From NCBI GenBank assembly GCA_013001935.1, contig JABDKZ010000497.1, positions 1 through 11,024 on the forward strand: a stretch of DNA of 11,024 bases. Direction: 5' to 3'. The notes beneath the pieces were generated by a model that saw only the letters and a program-made list of their open reading frames with translations, did no database searches and was not told where the DNA came from. This stretch comes from Maribacter sp. (lineage in GTDB: Bacteria > Bacteroidota > Bacteroidia > Flavobacteriales > Flavobacteriaceae). The position numbers were made by a program, and so were the translations under genes. This document shows positions 1-6,299 of this stretch, piece after piece (position 1 is the first letter of the stretch; every line of letters begins with the position of its first letter).

Positions 1-335
1 CAAAAGGAATGGAGACCAAGGTCCTAGAACATGACTTTATAGTTGGAGGGCATTGGAAATATGTAATGCAAATGCCGAACGGTGGGGAATTCATCACCGA
101 AGGAATCTATTCAGAAATAATCGAACAAAAAAAGATCGTTACCTCGGCTGATTTTAAACCCATGACCGAAGGTGTAGAATTACATGTCCATTTTGAGGAA
201 GCAGGAGAACAAACCAAGTTTTCCTTCAAAGTAATCCATGAGACAGAGGCATATTGCAAACAACAAGAACAAATGGGCTTTTATAACGGATGGGGATCTA
301 CATTTGAAAGATTGGATGAGTATGTAAAAGCGTAA
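1..335 (+). CDS. SRPBCC/AHSA1-family protein, 5'-truncated by window edge
   Basis: This is the C-terminal part of a small START-like (SRPBCC) protein of the AHSA1 type (Activator of Hsp90 ATPase homologue 1-like). The reading frame is open to the first base. An ATG at 9 is probably internal, because the residues before it (KG) and after it (METKVLEHDF, then GGHWKYVM) match the family's usual 'WWGPKG...DFRVGGxWxYxM' stretch, so about 30-40 N-terminal residues lie outside the window. Visible family features are the GGHWKYVM strand, the EGIYSEI strand, and a C-terminal helix with GFYNGWGSTFERLDEYV. Such proteins form a hydrophobic cavity; in bacteria most have no known ligand and many sit beside ArsR-type regulators. 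There is no signal peptide in the visible part, so it is probably cytoplasmic. It is separated by 201 bases from the next gene and shows no functional link to it. Confidence 0.85.
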   Translation, partial: KGMETKVLEHDFIVGGHWKYVMQMPNGGEFITEGIYSEIIEQKKIVTSADFKPMTEGVELHVHFEEAGEQTKFSFKVIHETEAYCKQQEQMGFYNGWGSTFERLDEYVKA

Positions 336-371
336 TCACTAAGTTATACTATACCTAACACTCAGTATTTA

Positions 372-420
372 TTGAAGTACTTATATTTTAAAATTGGGCA
401 CTTTTGTTGTAAATTGTACA
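372..420 (+). promoter_or_regulatory. weak candidate promoter/operator for the glycan operon
   Basis: The 201-base gap before the GH97 gene holds no clear promoter. The best candidate is TTG at 372-374 followed by CACTTTTG at 399-406. The latter has one mismatch to the Bacteroidota -7 element TAnnTTTG, and the 24-base spacing is slightly long. Just downstream, around the expected start site, is a short dyad TGTA-N5-TACA (408-420) that could be an operator half-site pair. The heptamer GCACTTT also occurs twice, at 398-404 and 426-432. All of these are short enough to be chance. The rest of 336-536 shows nothing I can name. Confidence 0.2.
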
Positions 421-536
421 TCTAAGCACTTTACTAAAAATGTATTCCATTACCAAGCAATACGACGCCATTATTTCCAATAGAACTTCAATCAATTCAT
501 TTTGGAAAATAAAACACATTTAAAATAGAGAACAAA

Positions 537-2558
537 ATGAATAGTAATACTTTAAGTAATCTTCTCAATTCAAAACCCCTCAAATTATTACTATTCATAG
601 CAGCACTATTTCTATTCTTTACTAGTGCGTTTGCCCAAGAGCTCAAGTTAAGCTCACCCAACGAAAAGTTGGAAATTGACATTGATCTATCGGAAAATAT
701 TTCCTGGAATGCTAGGCTAAAAGGCACCAAGATCATTGAAGAGGCTATAATAGCAATGGATTTGGGAAATGGCAGAATTATCGGGAAGGTACCAAGACTG
801 CGTAACAAGAAAATTACAAGTATAACCGAAAATATCGCTGTTCAGATACCAAACAAGGATGCAAACATAACGAGTGAGTTCAATCAGTTAACGCTCAATT
901 TTAGAGGTGATTATCAAGTGGTATTTAGGGCATTCAATGATGGCATTGCTTATCAATTTATCGACAATAGTTCCAAAACAAAGACGGTAGTAAATGAACA
1001 AATGACCTTGACTTTTCCAGATCAAACATCATCCTTTTTCCCTCAAGAAGAATCATTTTATTCACATAATGAGCGAGAATATATTCATAAGGATGTATCT
1101 GATTTTGCAACAGGCGATTTCTGCAGTCTCCCAGTAATGTTCGACACCAAAGTCGCCAAGGTACTTTTTACTGAATCTGCTTTGCTCGACTTTCCCGGGA
1201 TGTTTCTGGAAAAAAGTGATACTACTACAATGAATGCAACTTTTCCAAAATATGTTTTAGAAGCAGTTCCTAATGAAGCTTCCAACCCAGATCGCAATCA
1301 GATTATTACTAAGGAAGCAGATTATATCGCAAGAGTAAACGGCAAGCGTTCTTACCCATGGCGGGTTTTTATAATTAGTGATGATGACAGGACCTTTGTG
1401 GAAAGTAACCTAGTCACCCAGCTTTCACCAGAATCAAAAATTTCTGATGCTGATTGGATAAAGCCTGGCCAAGTGGCATGGGATTGGTACAATGGCAATA
1501 ATATTTATGGTGTTGATTTCGAAGCTGGTGTAAATGACAATACCTATAAATATTTTATTGATTTCGCTTCCGAAAATGGTATAGAATATGTAATTCTAGA
1601 CGAGGGATGGACCAAATCGACCACTGAAATACTAGAGGATAATGAAAACATTGATGTGCCTGGATTAATAGAATACGCTAAATCTAAAAATGTAGAAATC
1701 ATACTATGGGTATTGTGGAAACCATTGTATGAAAATCCAGAAAAGATTCTACAATTATATGCTAGTTGGGGTGCTGTAGGAATTAAAACAGATTTTATGC
1801 AACGAAGTGACCAGTACGTCGTGGAATCTTATGAGAAAATAGCGGAAATAGCGGCAAAGTACAAACTGTTGGTAGACTATCATGGTGCCTTTAAACCTGC
1901 GGGCGTTGAGCGCATGTGGCCAAATATCATTAATTACGAAGGTGTTAAGGGCAATGAGAACAATAAATGGAGCTCGGCAATAACACCAGAGCACAATGTT
2001 ACCCTTCCGTTTGTGCGCATGGCAGCCGGACCATTGGATTTTACTCCGGGTGCCATGATCAATATGAACAAAGTTGATTATGAAACCGGGGCGGCCAACT
2101 ATGCCCCTCTTTTTACAAGGCCTATGGCTTTCGGTACAAGGGCCCATCAAGTGGCTATGTATGTAGTGTTTGAAGCTCCGGTACAAATGTTATGTGAATC
2201 GCCAACCATCTATTATAAAGAGCAGGAAACAGTAGATTTTATTACTCAAATACCCACTATTTGGGACGAAACCGTAGTATTGGAGGGTGCCGTTTCGGAT
2301 TATATTATTATCGCTAGAAGAAATGGGGATACCTGGTATCTTGGTGCCATGACAGACTGGACTGCTCGTGATTTTGAATTGGATCTTTCATTCTTGGGAG
2401 CAGGTGAATATAAAATGCAATCCTTTGAAGACGGAATCAATGCCGCTAGAAATGCGCAAGATTACAAAATAGTATCCGGTGCAGTAAATCAGAATACAAA
2501 ACTAAAAATACATCTATCCAGTGGTGGAGGTTACTCTGCCATACTAACCAAAATGTAG
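537..2558 (+). CDS. GH97 glycoside hydrolase, retaining alpha-galactosidase type
   Basis: This is an exported glycoside hydrolase family 97 enzyme of 673 residues, close to the size of Bacteroides thetaiotaomicron BtGH97b. A signal peptide (about 1-33, cleavage after AFA) precedes an N-terminal beta-sandwich, a TIM barrel (about 300-560, with YVILDEGW at 351-358) and a C-terminal beta domain. GH97 splits into inverting alpha-glucosidases (SusB) and retaining alpha-galactosidases (BtGH97b). Here D419 in GIKTDF fits the BtGH97b nucleophile. G450 in DYHGAF stands where SusB has its base Glu508. E468 and E474 keep the spacing of a calcium ligand and the acid (Glu526/Glu532 in SusB), and D419 to E474 is 55 residues, as for Asp415/Glu470 of BtGH97b. 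These comparisons come from remembered numbering. It heads a four-gene operon and stops 3 bases before the next ATG. The likely role is release of alpha-linked galactose, or a similar sugar, in the periplasm. Fine specificity is inferred. Confidence 0.93.
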   Translation: MNSNTLSNLLNSKPLKLLLFIAALFLFFTSAFAQELKLSSPNEKLEIDIDLSENISWNARLKGTKIIEEAIIAMDLGNGRIIGKVPRLRNKKITSITENIAVQIPNKDANITSEFNQLTLNFRGDYQVVFRAFNDGIAYQFIDNSSKTKTVVNEQMTLTFPDQTSSFFPQEESFYSHNEREYIHKDVSDFATGDFCSLPVMFDTKVAKVLFTESALLDFPGMFLEKSDTTTMNATFPKYVLEAVPNEASNPDRNQIITKEADYIARVNGKRSYPWRVFIISDDDRTFVESNLVTQLSPESKISDADWIKPGQVAWDWYNGNNIYGVDFEAGVNDNTYKYFIDFASENGIEYVILDEGWTKSTTEILEDNENIDVPGLIEYAKSKNVEIILWVLWKPLYENPEKILQLYASWGAVGIKTDFMQRSDQYVVESYEKIAEIAAKYKLLVDYHGAFKPAGVERMWPNIINYEGVKGNENNKWSSAITPEHNVTLPFVRMAAGPLDFTPGAMINMNKVDYETGAANYAPLFTRPMAFGTRAHQVAMYVVFEAPVQMLCESPTIYYKEQETVDFITQIPTIWDETVVLEGAVSDYIIIARRNGDTWYLGAMTDWTARDFELDLSFLGAGEYKMQSFEDGINAARNAQDYKIVSGAVNQNTKLKIHLSSGGGYSAILTKM

Positions 2559-2561
2559 CTT

Positions 2562-3959
2562 ATGAAAAACATTGGCAGAAGAAACTTTATTCGCAAAACA
2601 ACTTTGGCGGGGGCGGCAATGGCGATGGCTCCAACAATAGCAAAAGGGGCCTATACTATGCCTATTCGCCCTAATGGTGCTAAATATATGGGCGATTTCG
2701 CAGCCCCGAAATTAGCTACGGTACGCGCAGCTTTTATCGGCGTTGGAGCTAGAGGACCGGGACATTTAAAATTTTTCGCCTCCTTACCGGGAACCGAAGT
2801 GGTAGCAATTTGTGATCTTTACGAGGATTATGTTCAAAAATGGAGTAAAGAAGCTACCAATATAGGCGGAGGAAAAAGACACAGGAAAATTGCCCAATAT
2901 CATGGTGATGAAAACAACTGGAGAAAAATGTTGGATGAGGTTAAACCCGATGTAGTCTTTGTAGCGACAAATTGGAATAACCATGCACCAATGGTCATTG
3001 AAGCCATGAAAAAGGGCGCCCATGCCTTTGTAGAAGTACCCATTGCAGTTACTCTTGAAGAGATGTGGGAGATTGTGAATACTTCCGAGCAGACCCAGAA
3101 GCATTGCATGATGATGGAAAATGTGAATTATGCGCGAGAAGAACTTATGTACCTCAACATGTGCAGGCAAGGCGTTATAGGGGAGCCTCTGCACGCTGAG
3201 GCCGCTTATATTCATGAGCTTAGGTTCCAAATGGAAGAACAAGAACGCGGAACAGGCTCTTGGCGAACGCTACATTATGCGAAAAGAAATGGCAACTTGT
3301 ACCCTACTCACGGCCTAGGGCCAGTAGCCCAATATATGAACCTGGGCCGCACCGAAGATAATTTTGAAAGTCTTGTATCATTTTCAACTCCGGCCTTGGG
3401 AAGAAAGTTATATGCGGAAAAAAATTATGCTGCAGACCACAAATGGAATGCCCTGGATTTTAAAGGAGGGGATTTAAATACCTCTATTATTAAAACAACA
3501 TTGGGTCGTACCATTATGGTACAATGGGATGAGACCAGTCCACGCCCGTATTCTAGACATAATTTAATTCAAGGCACAAAAGGCGCATTAGCTGGCTTCC
3601 CTACTAGGATAGCTCTTGAGGGTGGAGTTCCGGGCGCTACCGATAATCATCATTCATGGGCACAAGGTGATCAGTTGGCCGCTATTTATGAAAAATATGA
3701 CCACCCTCTTTATAAAAGATTAAATCAAGCAACCAAGGATACCGGTCATGGAGGAATGGATGGTATGATGATGTATCGTATTGTTGAATGTTTGCAAAAC
3801 GGACTTCCCTTAGATCAAAATTTATATGAGGGCTGTTTCTGGAGTGCAGTTGCGCCATTGAGTGAACGCTCGGTGGCAAGCGGTGGTTCACCACAAAATT
3901 TCCCTGATTTTACCAGAGGAAATTGGAAAGACACTAATCCATTAGGAATTATTACATAA
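2562..3959 (+). CDS. Tat-exported Gfo/Idh/MocA protein, GH109-like (alpha-N-acetylgalactosaminidase family)
   Basis: This 465-residue protein has a twin-arginine signal (GRRNFIRK, RR at 6-7, then a hydrophobic Ala-rich stretch to about 30). A Rossmann domain follows, with GVGARG at 60-65 and D85 for the NAD ribose. It matches GH109 rather than ordinary dehydrogenases: the EKP lysine motif is replaced by EVP (158-160), followed by MMENVNY (184-190), the signature LYPTHGLGPVAQY (246-258) and SPRPYSR (326-332). Y247, H250 and Y330 keep the spacing I recall for Tyr225, His228 and Tyr307 of the Elizabethkingia alpha-N-acetylgalactosaminidase. GH109 enzymes use tightly bound NAD, oxidising C3 transiently so the glycosidic bond leaves by elimination, then adding water and reducing the sugar. 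Tat export suits a protein that must fold around NAD first. The gene is translationally close to both neighbours. Activity on alpha-GalNAc is plausible but unproven; it could act on another glycoside. Confidence 0.88.
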   Translation: MKNIGRRNFIRKTTLAGAAMAMAPTIAKGAYTMPIRPNGAKYMGDFAAPKLATVRAAFIGVGARGPGHLKFFASLPGTEVVAICDLYEDYVQKWSKEATNIGGGKRHRKIAQYHGDENNWRKMLDEVKPDVVFVATNWNNHAPMVIEAMKKGAHAFVEVPIAVTLEEMWEIVNTSEQTQKHCMMMENVNYAREELMYLNMCRQGVIGEPLHAEAAYIHELRFQMEEQERGTGSWRTLHYAKRNGNLYPTHGLGPVAQYMNLGRTEDNFESLVSFSTPALGRKLYAEKNYAADHKWNALDFKGGDLNTSIIKTTLGRTIMVQWDETSPRPYSRHNLIQGTKGALAGFPTRIALEGGVPGATDNHHSWAQGDQLAAIYEKYDHPLYKRLNQATKDTGHGGMDGMMMYRIVECLQNGLPLDQNLYEGCFWSAVAPLSERSVASGGSPQNFPDFTRGNWKDTNPLGIIT

Positions 3960-3966
3960 AAGGGCA

Positions 3967-4638
3967 ATGCAATTAATAGTACGGGGTAGCTATTTTTTCT
4001 TGGTTTTAGTTCTTACCATTCTGGTCTCAACCTGTGGCTCGCATAAGACAAAGAATGACCTGGGATTCAAGCAACTTTTCAATGGCAAGAATCTTGATGG
4101 ATGGGTAGGCAATAAGGAATCATACAAAGCTATTGATGGTATGATCGTCGTAGACCCGAATGGTGGTGGTAGTGGTGGAAATCTTTTTACCGTAGATCAA
4201 TACAGTGATTTTATATTGAGATTTGAATTTCAATTGACTCCCGGCGGGAACAATGGGCTTGGTATTCATGCACCGCTTGAAGGCGACGCAGCTTATGTTG
4301 GCAAGGAATTGCAAATATTGGACAATACTGCCGAAAAATATGCTAATTTACAGCCATACCAATATCATGGTTCAGTCTACGGAATTATTCCGTCAAAACG
4401 TGGGTTTCTGAATCCTGTTGGGCAATGGAATAAACAAGAGGTGATTGTCAATGGTTCAAAAATCAAAATCATTTTAAATGGTACTGCTATTGTTGATGGG
4501 GATTTTGTGGAAGCAAGTAAAAATGGGACTATGGATAAAAAAGAACATCCGGGGCTAGATCGAACAAGGGGTCATATAGGTTTTTTGGGACACGGAGATG
4601 TAATTAGGTTTAGAAATATTAGAATAAAGGAATTATAA
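3967..4638 (+). CDS. DUF1080 / 3-keto-disaccharide hydrolase family probable lipoprotein
   Basis: This is a compact single-domain protein of 223 residues. It starts with a hydrophobic signal (about 8-22) ending in VSTC, so C23 is the probable lipidated cysteine; Thr at -1 is not the usual Gly/Ala/Ser. The mature part is one PF06439 jelly-roll: FKQLFNGKNLDGW (34-46), GGNNGLGIHAP (93-103), ELQILDN (114-120), GSVYGIIPSKRG (135-146), GQWNKQEVIVNG (152-163), then RTRGHIGFLGHG and FRNIRIKEL at the end. The family was renamed for hydrolysis of 3-keto-disaccharides and has been linked to elimination or hydration of 3-keto-glycosides made by Gfo/Idh/MocA oxidoreductases. Here it lies between two such proteins, 7 bases after one and 21 before the other, which supports that partnership. 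AAGGG (3960-3964) sits very near the ATG and is probably not a working Shine-Dalgarno site. Whether it acts as lyase, hydratase or hydrolase cannot be told from the sequence. Confidence 0.88.
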   Translation: MQLIVRGSYFFLVLVLTILVSTCGSHKTKNDLGFKQLFNGKNLDGWVGNKESYKAIDGMIVVDPNGGGSGGNLFTVDQYSDFILRFEFQLTPGGNNGLGIHAPLEGDAAYVGKELQILDNTAEKYANLQPYQYHGSVYGIIPSKRGFLNPVGQWNKQEVIVNGSKIKIILNGTAIVDGDFVEASKNGTMDKKEHPGLDRTRGHIGFLGHGDVIRFRNIRIKEL

Positions 4639-4660
4639 TAAAAAGTAAAATCACAGAAGC

Positions 4661-6109
4661 ATGAGCACACATAATAAGGATCGCAGGGATTTTGTAAAGA
4701 AAAGTAGTTTAGGAATCCTAGGCTTGTCATTGGCGCCATCTTTCATTGGCAAAATGGGACCACATAATCGTTTAAGAACGGCGCATATCGGGGTCGGAAA
4801 TATGGGAGCTGCAGATCTTGATGCTATATCGTCTCATGCCTTGGTAGATGTTACAGCCTTATGCGATGTTGATGCAAATTACCTTGCTGCCGCTAAAAAA
4901 TTACATCCAAAAGCCAAAGTGTATTCAGATTATAGGGTGATGCTAAAAGAATTGAAGAATGAGATTGATGCCGTCATCGTTTCCACTCCAGACCATACAC
5001 ATGCCCCAGCTTCTATGATGGCAATGAATATGAACATGCCTGTTTATTGCCAAAAACCGCTCACCCACCATGTATCTGAGGCACGAGCCATGAAAAAGTT
5101 GGCTGCAGATAAGAATTTGGTGACCCAAATGGGAATTCAAGTACACTCTTTCTACGACTATAAATTGGCCACTTTACTAATTCAATCTGGCATTATCGGC
5201 AAAGTACATACAGTACATGCATGGTCGCCAAAAAATTGGGGGTATGATGGGGTGGCGCCTAAAGGTAGCGATCCAATTCCAGATACACTGGATTGGAATC
5301 TTTGGCTAGGCACCTCGGCCGAAAGGTCTTATAAAAAAGGGGTTTATCATCCCGGGAATTGGAGAAAACTAATGGATTATGGTTGTGGTACACTGGGTGA
5401 CATGGGGGTACATATTTTTGATACACCTTATAACGCTCTAGAATTGGATGTTCCTCGTACGATTAAAAACGAATGCAGGAAACCAACCGGTTTTGGCTTT
5501 CCGGAAAATAACGTGGTTACCTATGAGTTTCCCGGTACCAAACATACTGCAGATAGCTTAAAATGGGTTTGGTATGATGGCCCAGGAGCACCTAAGGACC
5601 ATAAAGATCTTGTATTGCCAAAAAACAAGAACAAAATTTCCAAAACTGAAACCAAGGATGAAAAAAAGGCCATGAAGGATAAACTGTCACTTGAAACCAA
5701 AACAACGAGTGAAGGAGTATTACCTGAACAAGGTGCAATGTTCGTTGGGGAAAAAGGACGTTTATTATTACCACACTTCATGGAGCTGCCTAAGAAAATT
5801 GTGGATGGCGCATTTGTTGATATCTCCTCGGAAATTACCGAAATAGAGAAAGTCAATAATATGGGCAAACCCATACGCAACTATGCTTCGGAGGGGCCAA
5901 AACATTACCATCAATTTGTTGAAGCATGTCTGGGTAGAGGTGAATGCAGTGCTCCTTTTTCCTATGCTTCAAGGTTAACTGAAACTATTCTTTTGGGAGT
6001 AATTGCGGGTCGTTTTCCAAATAAGACCTTACACTGGGACAATACTACCGCAAAATTTGCAGAAGAAGAAGCCAATCAATATTTGGAATCACCGTATAGG
6101 GAATTTTAA
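4661..6109 (+). CDS. Tat-exported Gfo/Idh/MocA family oxidoreductase
   Basis: This is a 482-residue NAD(P)-dependent sugar oxidoreductase exported by Tat: DRRDFVKKS carries the RR at 8-9, followed by a short hydrophobic stretch (about 16-29). The Rossmann fold shows GVGNMG (44-49), D69 in LCDVD, and STPDHTH (108-114). Unlike the GH109-like protein two genes upstream, it keeps the catalytic lysine, K132 in QKPLTH (131-136; EKP-like). LGDMGVH (245-251) supplies the D247/H251 pair typical of C3-type Gfo/Idh/MocA dehydrogenases, just after NWRKLMDYGCG. Between about 318 and 352 lies a lysine-rich, low-complexity insertion that may be a flexible loop. It is the last gene of the operon and is followed by a terminator-like hairpin. 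The likely job is reversible oxidation of a sugar hydroxyl, perhaps C3, feeding the DUF1080 protein. Substrate and hydride recycling are unknown; cofactor could be recycled in place by the reverse step. Confidence 0.92.
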   Translation: MSTHNKDRRDFVKKSSLGILGLSLAPSFIGKMGPHNRLRTAHIGVGNMGAADLDAISSHALVDVTALCDVDANYLAAAKKLHPKAKVYSDYRVMLKELKNEIDAVIVSTPDHTHAPASMMAMNMNMPVYCQKPLTHHVSEARAMKKLAADKNLVTQMGIQVHSFYDYKLATLLIQSGIIGKVHTVHAWSPKNWGYDGVAPKGSDPIPDTLDWNLWLGTSAERSYKKGVYHPGNWRKLMDYGCGTLGDMGVHIFDTPYNALELDVPRTIKNECRKPTGFGFPENNVVTYEFPGTKHTADSLKWVWYDGPGAPKDHKDLVLPKNKNKISKTETKDEKKAMKDKLSLETKTTSEGVLPEQGAMFVGEKGRLLLPHFMELPKKIVDGAFVDISSEITEIEKVNNMGKPIRNYASEGPKHYHQFVEACLGRGECSAPFSYASRLTETILLGVIAGRFPNKTLHWDNTTAKFAEEEANQYLESPYREF

Positions 6110-6129
6110 TTTTTCAAGGAATACTATTA

Positions 6130-6162
6130 AAAGCCATCTGTCTTTATTTTTCAGATGGCTTT
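6130..6162 (+). terminator. hairpin terminator closing the glycan operon
   Basis: AAAGCCATCTG at 6130-6140 and CAGATGGCTTT at 6152-6162 form a perfect 11-bp stem around an 11-base T-rich loop, 20 bases after the stop codon of the last operon gene. The tract after the stem is pyrimidine-rich (TTTCCCTTTCC) rather than a clean T run, so it may be a moderate intrinsic terminator or a 3'-end stabiliser. Its position between two transcription units supports the terminator reading. Confidence 0.75.
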
Positions 6163-6251
6163 CCCTTTCCGTTTTCAAGGTAATTATTCAAGCTATCCAA
6201 TATATAGAAACCCCACCCCATGGAACTAACATCCTAAAACTATCCCAATCC

Positions 6252-6283
6252 TTGTTAAGCTCCTCTAAAAAATCCTATTTTTG
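6252..6283 (+). promoter_or_regulatory. Bacteroidota-type sigma-A promoter for the OstA-like gene
   Basis: TTG at 6252-6254 (-33 element) and TATTTTTG at 6276-6283 (exact fit to TAnnTTTG, -7 element) are 21 bases apart, within the range reported for Bacteroidota promoters. The transcript would start near 6288-6292, leaving a leader of only about 10 bases before the TTG start codon at 6300. The location, after the hairpin at 6130-6162 and right before the next gene, fits a new transcription unit. Confidence 0.65.
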
Positions 6284-6299
6284 ATCAAATTCTTGAACA

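Noticed and set aside
385..394. Perfect palindrome ATTTTAAAAT
   Set aside because: Expected by chance in AT-rich intergenic DNA.
440..523. 27-codon + strand frame (MYSITKQYDAII...) in the gap before the GH97 gene
   Set aside because: Short, no ribosome site and no recognised similarity; could be a leader peptide but nothing supports it.
1755..2186. Open frame of 143 codons on the - strand inside the GH97 gene
   Set aside because: It lies wholly opposite the conserved catalytic barrel, has no recognisable domain, and its His/Cys-rich composition is that of an antisense shadow.
2784..3242. Open frame of 152 codons on the - strand inside the GH109-like gene
   Set aside because: Opposite a well-conserved coding region with all family motifs; no motif or promoter of its own.
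6003..6284. 93-codon + strand frame overlapping the end of the second oxidoreductase and running across the hairpin
   Set aside because: Its first third is out-of-frame reading of the oxidoreductase; the rest spans a terminator-like hairpin and the next gene's promoter.
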